Source of the DNA: Nitrospira sp.
GTDB taxonomy: Bacteria > Nitrospirota > Nitrospiria > Nitrospirales > Nitrospiraceae
Assembly: GCA_029881435.1 (NCBI GenBank)
Contig: JAOUMR010000013.1
Location: 1-53,072 of the forward strand
Reading direction: 5' to 3'
DNA: 53,072 nucleotides
The notes beneath the pieces are model-generated. The model searched no databases, was not told the origin of the DNA, and saw only the letters and a list, made by a program, of their open reading frames with translations. Below are positions 13,708 to 23,151 of the stretch, piece by piece. Both the position numbers and the translations under genes were made by a program. The number at the start of each line of letters is the position of its first letter. Positions within the stretch are counted from its first letter, which is position 1.

Positions 13708-14064
13708 TCACCGTCGCGGTAGTAATCGTGCCAACAGCACCTGCGTCGAGACCCCTTGTACACAAAGTCGCTTGCGCCGAGCTCCGGCTCCAGCCTGGAG
13801 CTGCACATTCGCGCGCGGAACCACACATTGTTCTGCGAGAAATCTGATCAATTCATCATTGGCAGCCCCGTCAACCGGGCGAGCCGCCAGCCGAATCTTC
13901 AGAGCATCTCCATGCACTCCGACACATTCGGTCCGCGATGCGTTGGGTTGGACATGGACGGTCAGAATCGCCCCACGTTCACTGTCACGCACAAACACAG
14001 GCAGGGAGTCCACAAGACGTGATAGATCTAAAAGATCGCTTTGACCAATTCCAGTATGGCGCAC
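13708..14064 (-). CDS. DUF167 (YggU/UPF0235) family protein
   Basis: Up to 118 residues with the DUF167 core: [39 protein letters not shown] and a C-terminal strand. These small alpha/beta proteins are widespread but of unknown function. The longest reading starts at GTG 14064 and overlaps the ATPase gene by 37 bases. A GTG about 16 codons downstream would give a more typical length; neither has a clear ribosome-binding site. The overlap indicates one transcript with the CbbQ-like ATPase. Confidence 0.82.
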   Translation of the reverse strand: MRHTGIGQSDLLDLSRLVDSLPVFVRDSERGAILTVHVQPNASRTECVGVHGDALKIRLAARPVDGAANDELIRFLAEQCVVPRANVQLQAGAGARRKRLCVQGVSTQVLLARLLPRR

Positions 14065-14846
14065 TGCATGTCCGCATCGTCCGTGATCGGACGAGCGATC
14101 GCCACATCACAGGCTCGTTCCGGCGGGATGCCCTGCTTGATCAATGTACCGGCATAGATCAAGAGTCTGGTGCTGACGCCTTCTTCCAGCCCATGATTTC
14201 TGAGATTGCGGACTTTTTGGCCGAGCTTGACGAGATTCGCTGCGATTCCGAGCTCCACGCCCGCTTCACGTTGAATCACTCTTGTTTCGATATCGGAACT
14301 GGGGTAGTCGAATTCAATCGCTATGAACCGCTGCTTAGTGCTCTGCTTGAGATCTTTTAGGACACTTTGATAGCCAGGGTTGTAGGAGATCACCAGCATG
14401 AACTCGTCGGCAGCTTCAACGATTTGGCCTTTTTTTTCGATCGGCAGCACTCGCCGGTCATCACTCAGCGGATGGATGATGACGGTGGTGTCTTTTCGGG
14501 CTTCCACCACCTCATCGAGATACACAATGGCCCCGTGTTTCACACCCAAGGTCAGCGGGCCATCCATCCAAACCGTCTCGTCCCCCTTCAGAAGATACCG
14601 GCCGACCAGGTCGGATGCGGTGAGGTCTTCATGACATGCGACGGTGATCAGCGGCCGGCCGAGCTTGTAGGCCATGTATTGAACAAATCGTGTTTTCCCG
14701 CACCCGGTCGGTCCCTTGAGCATGACCGGCAGCTTCCGGTCCGCGGCAATGGTAAATAGGCCGGTTTCTCCACAGACCTCCTCATAAAACGGCTCACGGA
14801 GGATGCGGTACTGTGCCACGTCGATTTCGCGCACCGATTGCATCAA
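14028..14846 (-). CDS. CbbQ/NirQ/NorQ-type MoxR AAA+ ATPase
   Basis: A 272-residue AAA+ protein. Walker A is [10 protein letters not shown] near residues 45-54, Walker B is [14 protein letters not shown] near 106, then sensor-1 ISYNPGY near 154 and an arginine-finger region QRFIAIEF. The C-terminal CbbQ domain follows. Relatives (CbbQ, NorQ, GvpN) remodel and activate metalloenzymes such as Rubisco or NO reductase, always together with a VWA-domain partner (CbbO/NorD). No such partner lies within this window, so the client is unknown. The gene sits downstream of the hybrid kinase on the same strand and overlaps DUF167. Confidence 0.9.
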   Translation of the reverse strand: MMQSVREIDVAQYRILREPFYEEVCGETGLFTIAADRKLPVMLKGPTGCGKTRFVQYMAYKLGRPLITVACHEDLTASDLVGRYLLKGDETVWMDGPLTLGVKHGAIVYLDEVVEARKDTTVIIHPLSDDRRVLPIEKKGQIVEAADEFMLVISYNPGYQSVLKDLKQSTKQRFIAIEFDYPSSDIETRVIQREAGVELGIAANLVKLGQKVRNLRNHGLEEGVSTRLLIYAGTLIKQGIPPERACDVAIARPITDDADMQCAILELVKAIF

Positions 14847-14956
14847 CTTCTCACGCTCGGTTGGGTCATGACCGTAGGCTTCCTCTCGAACAGTGCCCCG
14901 TCACAATAAACACAAGAACCTGCGAAGATCAAGCGATGGACCGGCAGGAAATTCCC

Positions 14957-17269
14957 CTACCCCATCTTCTTCCCATCGAGGACTTCACGAACCTTTTGGG
15001 TCAGCACGTTCGGTGTGAAAGGCTTCTGGAGAAACGCCGTGTCCCGTTTAAACCCACCCTGCTCGAACACTGGATGGTCGGGGTAGCCCGACATATACAA
15101 CACTTTGACGCCCGGCCGCACACCTGTCAGTTTCTCGGCGACCTCCGGTCCACTCATTTGCGGCATCGCCACGTCGGTGAGTAATAAATGAATGGGGCCC
15201 AGGTGTTTCGCGCCAGTCACGAGCGCCTCGATCCCGTGACGAGCCACCAACACCTCGTAGCCGCTCAGGCGAAGGGCTTCTTGCACGAGGCCACGCACCG
15301 AGGGATCATCCTCAACCAATAAAATGGTTTCCCGCCCAATCGCCTTGCCGAGGCTCCCATTGACGACCGGCACAGGCTGGGACGTCTCATCCACCTTCGG
15401 GAAAAAGATCTTGCAAGTGGTTCCTTGCCCCAAGGTGCTCTCGATCCCGATCGTCCCTCCAGATTGCTTGACGATACCATACACGGTGGAGAGCCCAAGC
15501 CCTGTCCCCTTCCCCTTTTCTTTTGTCGTAAAGAACGGTTCAAACAAATGAGCTTGGGTTTCTTCGCTCATGCCCTGTCCCGTATCTCTGATCGCCAAGA
15601 GCACGTAGGATCCCTCCTTGAGCATCAGGATGTCACGCGGAGGACCCGTCTCGACCACGGCGTTTCGCGTCTCAATCGTCAATTGCCCTCCCATCGGCAT
15701 CGCGTCCCGGGCGTTCACAGCCAGGTTCATGATCACCTGTTCAATCTGGCCAGGATCGGCCTTGATCGATGCCAATTGTGGATCGAGGTCGACACTGAGG
15801 TCGACGATATCCTCACCCAACAATCGCCGTAACATTCCATCCATATTCATGATCACCGCATTCAGATCGACGATCTTGGTTGTCACGAACTGGCGGCGAC
15901 TGAATGCCAGCAGTTGGCTCGTGAGCCCGGCAGCCCGATCGGCTGCCTTTTTCACCTCTTCAATCTCACGACGCGAAGGATCCTCCGTCGTCAACCGGCT
16001 GAGAATCAACTCGCTGTACCCACGGATCACCGTCAGCAGATTATTGAAGTCGTGTGCGACACCGCCGGCCAGCCGGCCCACAGCCTCCATCTTCTGTGCT
16101 TGGCGGAGTTGTGCCTCCGTCTGATGCAATGCCTCTTCCGCCCTGGCGCGCTCGCCAAATTGCCCGATTCTCAGGGCGAGATCGGCGATCATGCTCAGCA
16201 GGTCGCTATCCGGTTCACGCACCTGCCGGCTCAAGAACTCGATGACTCCTTCGATTTCTCCGTGTATGCGTATCGGGAACCCAAATCTGCCACGAAGGCC
16301 AACCTCAGAGGCTGCCATTTGTATGGTGAAATCGTCATCGTGTATCCCATCTCTAACCCAAAGCGGCTGCCCGCTTTTCAAAATCTGACCCGGCAATCCT
16401 ATTCCTGGCTTGAAGGTCAACCGCTGATTCTTTGCGATAAACGCATCGGCGGAAAGTGTCGGCACTTGCCAGTGATGGAGATGACGCAAGATTCCCGATT
16501 GCTTGTCTACCCGCCAAAAGACCCCCAGATCCCATTCGAGACTCTCTCCGACCGCCTGAATGATTTTCGGCACCGCTTCTTCAAGCGTCACCGCTTCGGA
16601 CAAGACGCGTGTCACCGCGTATTGGGAAGCCAACCGACGTTCATCTCGGCGACGGTCGGTAATATCCCGAACAAACGCACTGAAAATGTAGGTCTCGCCG
16701 ATGCGAGCCGGCGACACGGCAAGCTCCACCGGAAACTCATGCCCGTCTCTGTGGCGGGCCGCAATCTCGATACGACGGTTCAGCACAGGGCCGACGCCGG
16801 CCTTGAGATACTCACGAATCCCTTGGGCATGCGCCTCCCGATCGCGTTCAGGGATAATCGTCTCAGATAGCGGTTTCCCCATCGCCTCTTCGCGAGTCCA
16901 TCCAAAAATTTTGGTCGCTTGAGCATTCCACTCGGTCACGATTCCGGCCGCATCAATGGTGATCACCCCATCAAGCGCCGTATCGACAATGGCGCGGTTT
17001 CGCTCCTGACTTTGCAGCAACGCCGCTTCAGCAGCTCGTGCCCATGCGCTTTCCTGTTGCGCCTGACGGTATACAGTGCGCAAGCGCGAGGTAGACCAGA
17101 GCACCAATACCAAGAGTGGAAGCCAGACCGCCGCCACGATGCTCCGCTCGACATGACCGAGCAGATAGGTGCCCACCCCTAGAGAAAACAAGGTGATCAG
17201 GACCATGACGAACGTCAACCACTCGTATCGTCTCGCCGCTGAAGCACGGCGCTCATCCGATTGGGTCAT
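14957..17269 (-). CDS. Membrane hybrid sensor histidine kinase (PAS-GAF-HisKA-HATPase-REC)
   Basis: A 770-residue protein. Two transmembrane helices (about 17-38 and 39-58) are followed by PAS (about 95-215), GAF (about 225-385), a dimerisation domain with the phospho-acceptor His in GGVAHDFNNLLTV, an ATPase domain with GTGLGLSTVYGIV, and a C-terminal receiver (about 650-765) with the acceptor Asp in LLLTDVAMP. The very short loop between the helices suggests sensing within the membrane or the cytosol. No output regulator is adjacent, so phosphate probably passes to a remote partner. Its ATG overlaps the stop of the upstream gene (ATGA), linking it to the cysteine-cluster/DUF2156 fusion. Confidence 0.92.
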   Translation of the reverse strand: MTQSDERRASAARRYEWLTFVMVLITLFSLGVGTYLLGHVERSIVAAVWLPLLVLVLWSTSRLRTVYRQAQQESAWARAAEAALLQSQERNRAIVDTALDGVITIDAAGIVTEWNAQATKIFGWTREEAMGKPLSETIIPERDREAHAQGIREYLKAGVGPVLNRRIEIAARHRDGHEFPVELAVSPARIGETYIFSAFVRDITDRRRDERRLASQYAVTRVLSEAVTLEEAVPKIIQAVGESLEWDLGVFWRVDKQSGILRHLHHWQVPTLSADAFIAKNQRLTFKPGIGLPGQILKSGQPLWVRDGIHDDDFTIQMAASEVGLRGRFGFPIRIHGEIEGVIEFLSRQVREPDSDLLSMIADLALRIGQFGERARAEEALHQTEAQLRQAQKMEAVGRLAGGVAHDFNNLLTVIRGYSELILSRLTTEDPSRREIEEVKKAADRAAGLTSQLLAFSRRQFVTTKIVDLNAVIMNMDGMLRRLLGEDIVDLSVDLDPQLASIKADPGQIEQVIMNLAVNARDAMPMGGQLTIETRNAVVETGPPRDILMLKEGSYVLLAIRDTGQGMSEETQAHLFEPFFTTKEKGKGTGLGLSTVYGIVKQSGGTIGIESTLGQGTTCKIFFPKVDETSQPVPVVNGSLGKAIGRETILLVEDDPSVRGLVQEALRLSGYEVLVARHGIEALVTGAKHLGPIHLLLTDVAMPQMSGPEVAEKLTGVRPGVKVLYMSGYPDHPVFEQGGFKRDTAFLQKPFTPNVLTQKVREVLDGKKMG

Positions 17270-18756
17270 CTCGTCACCCTTGTGATCGTCCAGGTATCGA
17301 GGATCGCGGTCGGGCGATAGGCCAACTTAGTTGCGCGCAATCCCGGAAGCCCGGCATCTTCCATCGCATTGATAGAGACAGCCCCTTGCGCCATGGCTAT
17401 CCGACACGTATCTCGAAACACCCACTGTGCCAGACCGGGAATGGAACGGTCCGCGACCTCCAATAAGACGCACCAGGTTTGCGGGGTCAACCAGTAGCCG
17501 AAGGTATAGGCCACGAGGACATTGTCGACACGGATGACGGTCCCTGACAAGCCAATCTGTTCATGCTCTTGAAGGACGCGCATATGAGCAAGTTCCGCAT
17601 CCTCCAGCAGTAACTTCCCCATGGCATCGATGTTCCCTTGACGCTTGTGGCCTGCCCAGCGTCGATGTAAGGCCATGCAGTCGTTTTGATGTTCAGAACG
17701 ATAGGGTTCGCTCGTGATTCTGTGCTCCCGCTCTACGCGATTACAGAGTGCCCGTTGCGATTTATAGTGGTCTCCTGCCAAGGCAGCCAAGGCTGCGACA
17801 GAATAGAGATAGTCTCCATCATTCCTCTGAAACTGGTACCCGTCGACTGGCAAGAGTCCTCTCTGCGAGTTCATTACATGTTCGATTCGACTCACCGGCG
17901 AGGGCCCATTCCACTGATGCATCAGGGCGAACGCGTGATCGACTGCCCTCTCCAGAGGACCAGGTCCAAGCGGGGGCAGCGGCATGAACCACCCGTCCGG
18001 AGATTTTGCGAACAGAAACACCGTGTCATGGATCTCCATCCACCAATACGGAAGCAGCGAAGTCCACATGTAATGATACGGAAAGGCAAAGGCGGCCGGT
18101 GTGTTAGGAGAACGCCTATGCGATTGCTCAATCGCCTGCCCAAAATAGGGCGCGTCCGAGGCCGCGAGAGGCCGGAGCCGAGGATCGCCTCGCCGCGGGG
18201 CAAGACGAGCCGTCAGCTGAGGGAGCGTCTTGAGCACGATGACATCGTCCTGAAAGCGGCCGATGAGGCGTGGGTGAGCCACAATCTTCTCGACCAGAGC
18301 CTCGCTCCCCAGGATATTTGCAACATGATCGGCATACGCACGAATCGTACTGGGAGGCGCTTCTCGCATGAAGGGACACTTGGTGTCCCAACCCAGGAGC
18401 ACCTCTTCTCCTGACGCGTCCCACATCAACGCCAGTGGGTACAGTTGACAATCCAACGGGCGCACGTCGTAGATCCCACACCGGCCGGATGTTGAATCAA
18501 ATGCCGGACACACGTACCCCTCACCGATCGGATTCTCGACTACATTCACTTGCGAACCGGACTTGTCCAGGAAGAAAGACTCCGCGACTCCATGCGCCAC
18601 GGCATCGGCAATTTCGTGGTCTGTAAAGTACGGACGCAGAAAACTGTCCGCTTCCGGGAAACGGCAGCAGACGTCACAACGAACACACGCCGAGTCGGGT
18701 ACCAGCTGAGGCAACGCCCTCATCATTGGTTCGGAATCCACCGTAACGAGGTCCAT
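17266..18756 (-). CDS. YkgJ-type cysteine-cluster protein fused to DUF2156-like domain
   Basis: A 496-residue fusion. Residues about 20-125 form a YkgJ-family zinc/iron-binding cluster: C24-x2-C27-x2-C30-C31 (CVRCDVCC), then CPAF...RCGIYDVRPLDCQLYPL. Residues about 190-490 look like the DUF2156/LPG-synthetase C-terminal GNAT-like fold (FPYHYMWTSLLPYWW, GDYLYSVAALAALAGDHYKSQRA, LGLSGTVIRV-type strand, AGLPGLRATKLAYRPTAILDTW). That fold uses aminoacyl donors in phosphatidylglycerol lysinylation relatives. The combination suggests a metal-dependent acyl or aminoacyl transferase or a modification enzyme. It is coupled to the kinase gene by a 4-base overlap and diverges from the ATP-grasp operon. 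Confidence 0.8.
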   Translation of the reverse strand: MDLVTVDSEPMMRALPQLVPDSACVRCDVCCRFPEADSFLRPYFTDHEIADAVAHGVAESFFLDKSGSQVNVVENPIGEGYVCPAFDSTSGRCGIYDVRPLDCQLYPLALMWDASGEEVLLGWDTKCPFMREAPPSTIRAYADHVANILGSEALVEKIVAHPRLIGRFQDDVIVLKTLPQLTARLAPRRGDPRLRPLAASDAPYFGQAIEQSHRRSPNTPAAFAFPYHYMWTSLLPYWWMEIHDTVFLFAKSPDGWFMPLPPLGPGPLERAVDHAFALMHQWNGPSPVSRIEHVMNSQRGLLPVDGYQFQRNDGDYLYSVAALAALAGDHYKSQRALCNRVEREHRITSEPYRSEHQNDCMALHRRWAGHKRQGNIDAMGKLLLEDAELAHMRVLQEHEQIGLSGTVIRVDNVLVAYTFGYWLTPQTWCVLLEVADRSIPGLAQWVFRDTCRIAMAQGAVSINAMEDAGLPGLRATKLAYRPTAILDTWTITRVTR

Positions 18757-18867
18757 CGGGTCCCAATCATACGACGCATGGTGAAAGGTAGCAAGAAAGC
18801 CTCCACTATCTCGACGGACTCATACCGACTCATGTAGGTTCAGGGCCCTTGTCGCTCCAGGCTCTGC

Positions 18868-20370
18868 ATGCTAGCATCCGACGTCTTGCAGGCTCGCACG
18901 CCTTATGGTGCTGCCTGCAGCAACGATGGTAAGGGATACGTCTCCTTGACACACACGCACACCCTCTGCCCGACACTTTCAACGGAAGCCGCGCATAATC
19001 GCTGTACGGCCATTCAAGCACGCTTGGGCCGTACCGATCTATTTGGAGCATCCTGGCGCATCAGTCCGTGCCCGCTGTTCCTCTCGTCCAACCAACTCCA
19101 GTTCTTCATGACGCTAGGGCCGCACCTCCTGTCGTTTTATCGAGGGCTGAATCGTCTCTACAGCGAGAGCCTCAAAGGCCTCCAGCCGGCTTGGGTGGCG
19201 GGCTACCTCGATCAAGGCAAACCGGAATCGTTACGACAGTACAGCCGCATGAAACGGTTTCGAGACGAGGTCCCGGCTGTCATCAGGCCGGATATCATTC
19301 CGACACAAGACGGCATGGTCATCACTGAGCTGGATTCTGTTCCCGGAGGCATTGGGCTGACGGCCTGCTTGTCTCACATTTATCACGACCTCGATGATGG
19401 TCATGCACAGATCATTGGGGGACGGAATGGGATGGTTCGAGGCTTTGCCCGCACGCTGCGGTCCTACCAAGTCCAGCGTACAGGATGTGTGGCTATCCTC
19501 GTTTCAGAAGAATCCAAGGACTATCGGCCGGAGATGTCTTGGCTCGCCGAACAACTCCGTGAGGAGGGACTATCCGCTTGGTGTGTCGAGCCTCGCGAGA
19601 TTCGATTTACAGAGGAAGGGCTTCGACTCGAAGTCGAAGGTAGCGAACAGGCCGTTGCTGTGGTCTACCGTTTTTATGAGCTGTTCGACCTATTGAACAT
19701 TCCAAAGGCCGAGCTTACGCAATATGCTGCCAAGAAAGGGTGGGTGTCGGTTACCCCTCCCTACAAACCGGCGCTCGAAGAAAAATCGGCCTTTGCCTTG
19801 TTCCACCATCCCGTGCTACTCCCTTTTTGGGAAAAAGAACTCGGAGTTGAGTGCATGCTCGAATTGAGGAGAGTCATACCGAAAACATGGGTGCTTGACC
19901 CAGCACCGCTTCCTGCCATCGCTACGATTCCCGACCTCCACGTCGGTACCCGCGCAGTTGCACGCTGGGGAGATCTCGAGAGAGCCACGCAGAAGGAACG
20001 ACAGTTCGTCATTAAGCCGTCTGGATTTTCAGCCTTGGCGTGGGGAAGCCGAGGCGTCTCCGTCGGACATGACATGCCGCAAGCAGAATGGGTGGACGCG
20101 CTGCACAACGCACTGGTATCGTTTTCAACCACACCCTACATCTTGCAAGAGTTTCATAAGGGCCGCTTGTTCGACATGGACTTCATGGACGAGGGCACCG
20201 GTGCGGTGGTCCGAATGTCTGGCCGCGCGCGGCTCTCTCCTTATTATTTCGTGTCGGAAGGAACGGTAGAGCTCGCCGGCATCCTCGCGACCATCTGCCC
20301 CGCCGACAAGAAGATTCTCCATGGCATGAAGGACGCGATACTGGTCCCCTGTGCCGTTCACCCGCGCTGA
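18868..20370 (+). CDS. ATP-grasp-like protein of unknown function, first in the KamA operon
   Basis: Up to 500 residues. The middle and C-terminal parts carry ATP-grasp-like features: IRPDIIPTQDGMVITELDSVPGGIGLTA, later QFVIKPSGFSALAWGSRGV (lysine and glycine-rich loop) and a final YILQEFHKGRLFDMDFMD. The order recalls circularly permuted ATP-grasp proteins such as glutathionylspermidine-synthase relatives, which form amide bonds. I cannot assign a substrate. The first 60 or so residues (through the THTHT stretch) are atypical, so the true start may lie downstream. It heads a nine-gene operon with the thioredoxin-fold and KamA genes, suggesting peptide or amino-acid ligation. Confidence 0.7.
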   Translation: MLASDVLQARTPYGAACSNDGKGYVSLTHTHTLCPTLSTEAAHNRCTAIQARLGRTDLFGASWRISPCPLFLSSNQLQFFMTLGPHLLSFYRGLNRLYSESLKGLQPAWVAGYLDQGKPESLRQYSRMKRFRDEVPAVIRPDIIPTQDGMVITELDSVPGGIGLTACLSHIYHDLDDGHAQIIGGRNGMVRGFARTLRSYQVQRTGCVAILVSEESKDYRPEMSWLAEQLREEGLSAWCVEPREIRFTEEGLRLEVEGSEQAVAVVYRFYELFDLLNIPKAELTQYAAKKGWVSVTPPYKPALEEKSAFALFHHPVLLPFWEKELGVECMLELRRVIPKTWVLDPAPLPAIATIPDLHVGTRAVARWGDLERATQKERQFVIKPSGFSALAWGSRGVSVGHDMPQAEWVDALHNALVSFSTTPYILQEFHKGRLFDMDFMDEGTGAVVRMSGRARLSPYYFVSEGTVELAGILATICPADKKILHGMKDAILVPCAVHPR

Positions 20371-20441
20371 GACACACCTGTCGCAGGGGACGTAAAATGG
20401 GCGTATCACTTTCTCCATTTTCCTGGTAGCCTTATATCACT

Positions 20442-20780
20442 GTGGCGCTGACTCTCTTCCATGTCGACTGGTGTCCTGACTGTCACGTGGTCCGACAAAA
20501 ACTGAGCGACTTACGGATGTCCTACCAGGATGTCATCGTGCCTGACAGCAGACGCATGCGGGCGCAAGTCTACGACGTCTCCGGCCAATATTATGTACCG
20601 GTCCTCAAAGACGGCGATCTCGTGCTGACGGAAACCGAGGACATTCTTGAGTATCTGGATAAGCGCTACGGAACCGATAACGTGGGCGGCGCAGCAGCGA
20701 CACCATTTGAGTCTCAAGCCCGTGCGACGCCGGACATGCTGGACGAAGACGACGACCACCCCTCCTGCCGGATCAACTAA
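20442..20780 (+). CDS. Glutaredoxin/GST-N-like thioredoxin-fold protein
   Basis: A 112-residue protein from a GTG start. The N-terminal thioredoxin fold has a CPDC redox site (C11, C14), the cis-proline strand VPVLKDGDLVLTETEDILEYLDKRYG and an acidic tail with one further cysteine. It resembles the N-terminal domain of glutathione S-transferases and NrdH/Grx proteins, but with two active-site cysteines. It lies 71 bases after the ATP-grasp gene and 18 bases before kamA. A role as thiol reductant for its operon partners is plausible but unproven. Confidence 0.85.
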   Translation: MALTLFHVDWCPDCHVVRQKLSDLRMSYQDVIVPDSRRMRAQVYDVSGQYYVPVLKDGDLVLTETEDILEYLDKRYGTDNVGGAAATPFESQARATPDMLDEDDDHPSCRIN

Positions 20781-20798
20781 TTTAACGAAGGACCATTC

Positions 20799-21995
20799 AT
20801 GGAAGACTGGAGACAAGTCCTGGCACAAAGCCTCGTAAGGCCCAAAGACCTGGCGGAACGGTTTGGGCTCGACGAGAAAGAGGTTGAAGCGATCGTCGGC
20901 CCATACCCCGTGCGGATCACGCCGACCGTACTCGAAACCATCAAATCTCCGGGAGATGCGATTTGGAAACAGGTCGTTCCTGACAGGGCGGAGCTAGACG
21001 ATATTGCGGCCGACGACGATCCGCTGGAAGAAGATCTGATGAGCCCGGTGCCGCACCTGGTTCACCGGTATCCGGACAGAGTTCTCCTGATGGTAACCAA
21101 TCAATGTCCGATCTACTGTCGTTTCTGCACCAGAAAACGACTGGTCGGCAAGCCTGGGTTCCTCAAGAAAGGCGAATTGGACCGCGCCATCCAGTATCTT
21201 CGAGAGCACCAGGAGGTGCGCGATGTCATTCTCTCGGGAGGTGACCCACTGCTGCTCCCCGACCACCTCCTCGAACGGATATTCAAGGCACTTCGGACGA
21301 TCCCGCACTTGGAACTGATCCGGATCGGCTCACGCGTCCCGGGATCGTTACCTGAACGCATCACCCCCAAGCTTTGTGAGATGGTGAAAAAGTACCACCC
21401 AATCTACATGAACCTGCATTTCAATCATCCGGATGAACTGACCCCCAAAGTCAAAGCCGCCTGCGGCATGCTGGCGGATGCGGGCATTCCCTTGGGCGCC
21501 CAAACCGTGCTTCTGAAGGATGTGAATGACGATCCTGAAATCATGAAACGCCTCGTCCATCAACTGCTCCTCGCACGTGTGAAGCCCTATTATCTGTACC
21601 AAGCAGATCTGACGAAGGGGACGAATCATTTCCGGACGACCGTCGAAACCGGCTTGAATATCATCAAGGCCCTCCAAGGCTACACCAGTGGAATGGCCGT
21701 GCCTCATTTCGTGATCGATGCGCCTGGTGGCGGAGGCAAGATCCCCTTGTTACCGGATAATTACTTGGTGCACCTGGACGAAGACGGCGCACTCCTCCGC
21801 AATTACGAGAACAAAACGTTCCACTATCCTCAGCCTAAGGTTGAGTCCGGACGTGAACTACCGATGGTCGTGGCCAGATCCTCGCGTGATGCTTCAGAGG
21901 AAGAAGCCTATGCGGCCTGCAGTGACAGCTATCCTGATCGCGATGGCTTCACCTCGTGGGGAAACAGCTGTGGCGGAGACTCGGACAACCTGTGA
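20799..21995 (+). CDS. kamA: KamA-family radical SAM aminomutase (lysine 2,3-aminomutase-like)
   Basis: A 398-residue radical-SAM, PLP-dependent enzyme. The [4Fe-4S] motif is C103-x3-C107-x2-C110 (CPIYCRFC), followed by ILSGGDPLLL. The PLP-lysine motif is DAPGGGGK near residue 313. KamA converts L-lysine to beta-lysine; close relatives act on glutamate or on elongation factor P. The length, with an N-terminal extension and a zinc-dimer-type tail, fits KamA better than EpmB, but substrate cannot be settled from sequence. No beta-lysine acetyltransferase is present in the operon. Its stop overlaps the dCTP-deaminase start as GTGA. Confidence 0.88.
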   Translation: MEDWRQVLAQSLVRPKDLAERFGLDEKEVEAIVGPYPVRITPTVLETIKSPGDAIWKQVVPDRAELDDIAADDDPLEEDLMSPVPHLVHRYPDRVLLMVTNQCPIYCRFCTRKRLVGKPGFLKKGELDRAIQYLREHQEVRDVILSGGDPLLLPDHLLERIFKALRTIPHLELIRIGSRVPGSLPERITPKLCEMVKKYHPIYMNLHFNHPDELTPKVKAACGMLADAGIPLGAQTVLLKDVNDDPEIMKRLVHQLLLARVKPYYLYQADLTKGTNHFRTTVETGLNIIKALQGYTSGMAVPHFVIDAPGGGGKIPLLPDNYLVHLDEDGALLRNYENKTFHYPQPKVESGRELPMVVARSSRDASEEEAYAACSDSYPDRDGFTSWGNSCGGDSDNL

Positions 21996-23149
21996 CAACA
22001 CGATCGCGCCGGTCCGGTATTCTCCCCTATCAGGACATCAAACAGCTGATCGCAAGCCACGCCATTACGTCTTCTCCCGCGATCGAAGAACGACAAATTC
22101 AACCGGCCAGCCTTGACCTTCGCCTGGGCCACAAAGCCTATCGGCTGATCAGCAGTTTCTTGCCCGAGTTGTCGGCCATTTCTTCCCGACTCAACGTGCT
22201 GGATTTTTATCAGTCCGATCTGGTCATGTACGAGATGGATCTGACCGCCGGTGCCATTCTGGAAAAGGGCCACGTGTACCTGGTGCCGCTCTTGGAACAA
22301 CTGGTCCTGCCAAAGACCATCCGCGCACGCGCGAACCCCAAAAGTACCACCGGCCGTCTGGACGTCTTCACCCGCGTCGTCACGGATCTCACCGCCGGAT
22401 TCGATGAAATCCGCACCGGCTATCGGGGGCAGTTGTTCCTAGAGATCGTCCCACGTTCCTTTGCCATCAAGGTTCGCATGGGGCAATCACTGAATCAAAT
22501 CCGATTCGTATCCGGTGAAGCCGCGGTATCAGACCGAGCGCTCCACTCGCTTCATCGAGAGACTCCGCTGCTGTATCACAACGCGGCCGTCAGCAAGCCG
22601 GTAGGGAGCCGGGACTTTCGTGCTGAACGAGGCCTGTTCCTTCGCATCGATCTTGCCGGCTCAGATCGGGGAGATACGAGCGTGATCGGATACCGAGCGA
22701 AGAAGAACAGTCATGTCATTGATCTTGCGAAAATCGGTCACTATGCCGCATCTGATTTTTGGGAACCGCTTCGCCGTCATCGACATGACAGCTTGCTATT
22801 GGAGCCGGAAGAGTTTTATATCCTAGCCTCCAAGGAGCGTATCCGTGTTCCTGCCGGCTATGCAGCTGAAATGGTGGCCTACGAAGCGGCCTGTGGTGAG
22901 CTCCGAACACATTATGCCGGTTTTTTCGACCCTGGGTTTGGTTATGGATCCAAGGGGGAGATCAAAGGAACACAAGTCGTACTGGAAGTTCGTCCTCATG
23001 ACGTGCCATTCTTAATCCATGATGGACAGACCTTTTTCAAAGTCGTCTATGACAAGATGCTGGGAATTCCAACGCAACTCTATGGATCGCGGTTGGGATC
23101 ATCCTACCAACAACAAACCCTGACACTGAGCAAACATTTCAAAGTCTAA
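21992..23149 (+). CDS. 2'-deoxycytidine 5'-triphosphate deaminase (two-domain Dcd)
   Basis: A 385-residue protein of the tandem dCTP-deaminase family. The first half has IQPASLDLRLG, ARANPKSTTGRLDVFTRVV and DEIRTGYRGQLFLEIVP; the second repeats the fold with YAAEMVAYEAACGELRTHYAGFFDPGFG and VVLEVRPHDVPFLI. It deaminates dCTP to dUTP for thymidylate synthesis. I use the GTG at 21992, preceded by GGAG and overlapping the kamA stop; a longer reading would overlap kamA by 40 bases. Coupling a pyrimidine-nucleotide enzyme to KamA is unusual and may reflect shared growth regulation only. Confidence 0.88.
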   Translation: MTTRSRRSGILPYQDIKQLIASHAITSSPAIEERQIQPASLDLRLGHKAYRLISSFLPELSAISSRLNVLDFYQSDLVMYEMDLTAGAILEKGHVYLVPLLEQLVLPKTIRARANPKSTTGRLDVFTRVVTDLTAGFDEIRTGYRGQLFLEIVPRSFAIKVRMGQSLNQIRFVSGEAAVSDRALHSLHRETPLLYHNAAVSKPVGSRDFRAERGLFLRIDLAGSDRGDTSVIGYRAKKNSHVIDLAKIGHYAASDFWEPLRRHRHDSLLLEPEEFYILASKERIRVPAGYAAEMVAYEAACGELRTHYAGFFDPGFGYGSKGEIKGTQVVLEVRPHDVPFLIHDGQTFFKVVYDKMLGIPTQLYGSRLGSSYQQQTLTLSKHFKV

Positions 23150-23151
23150 CT

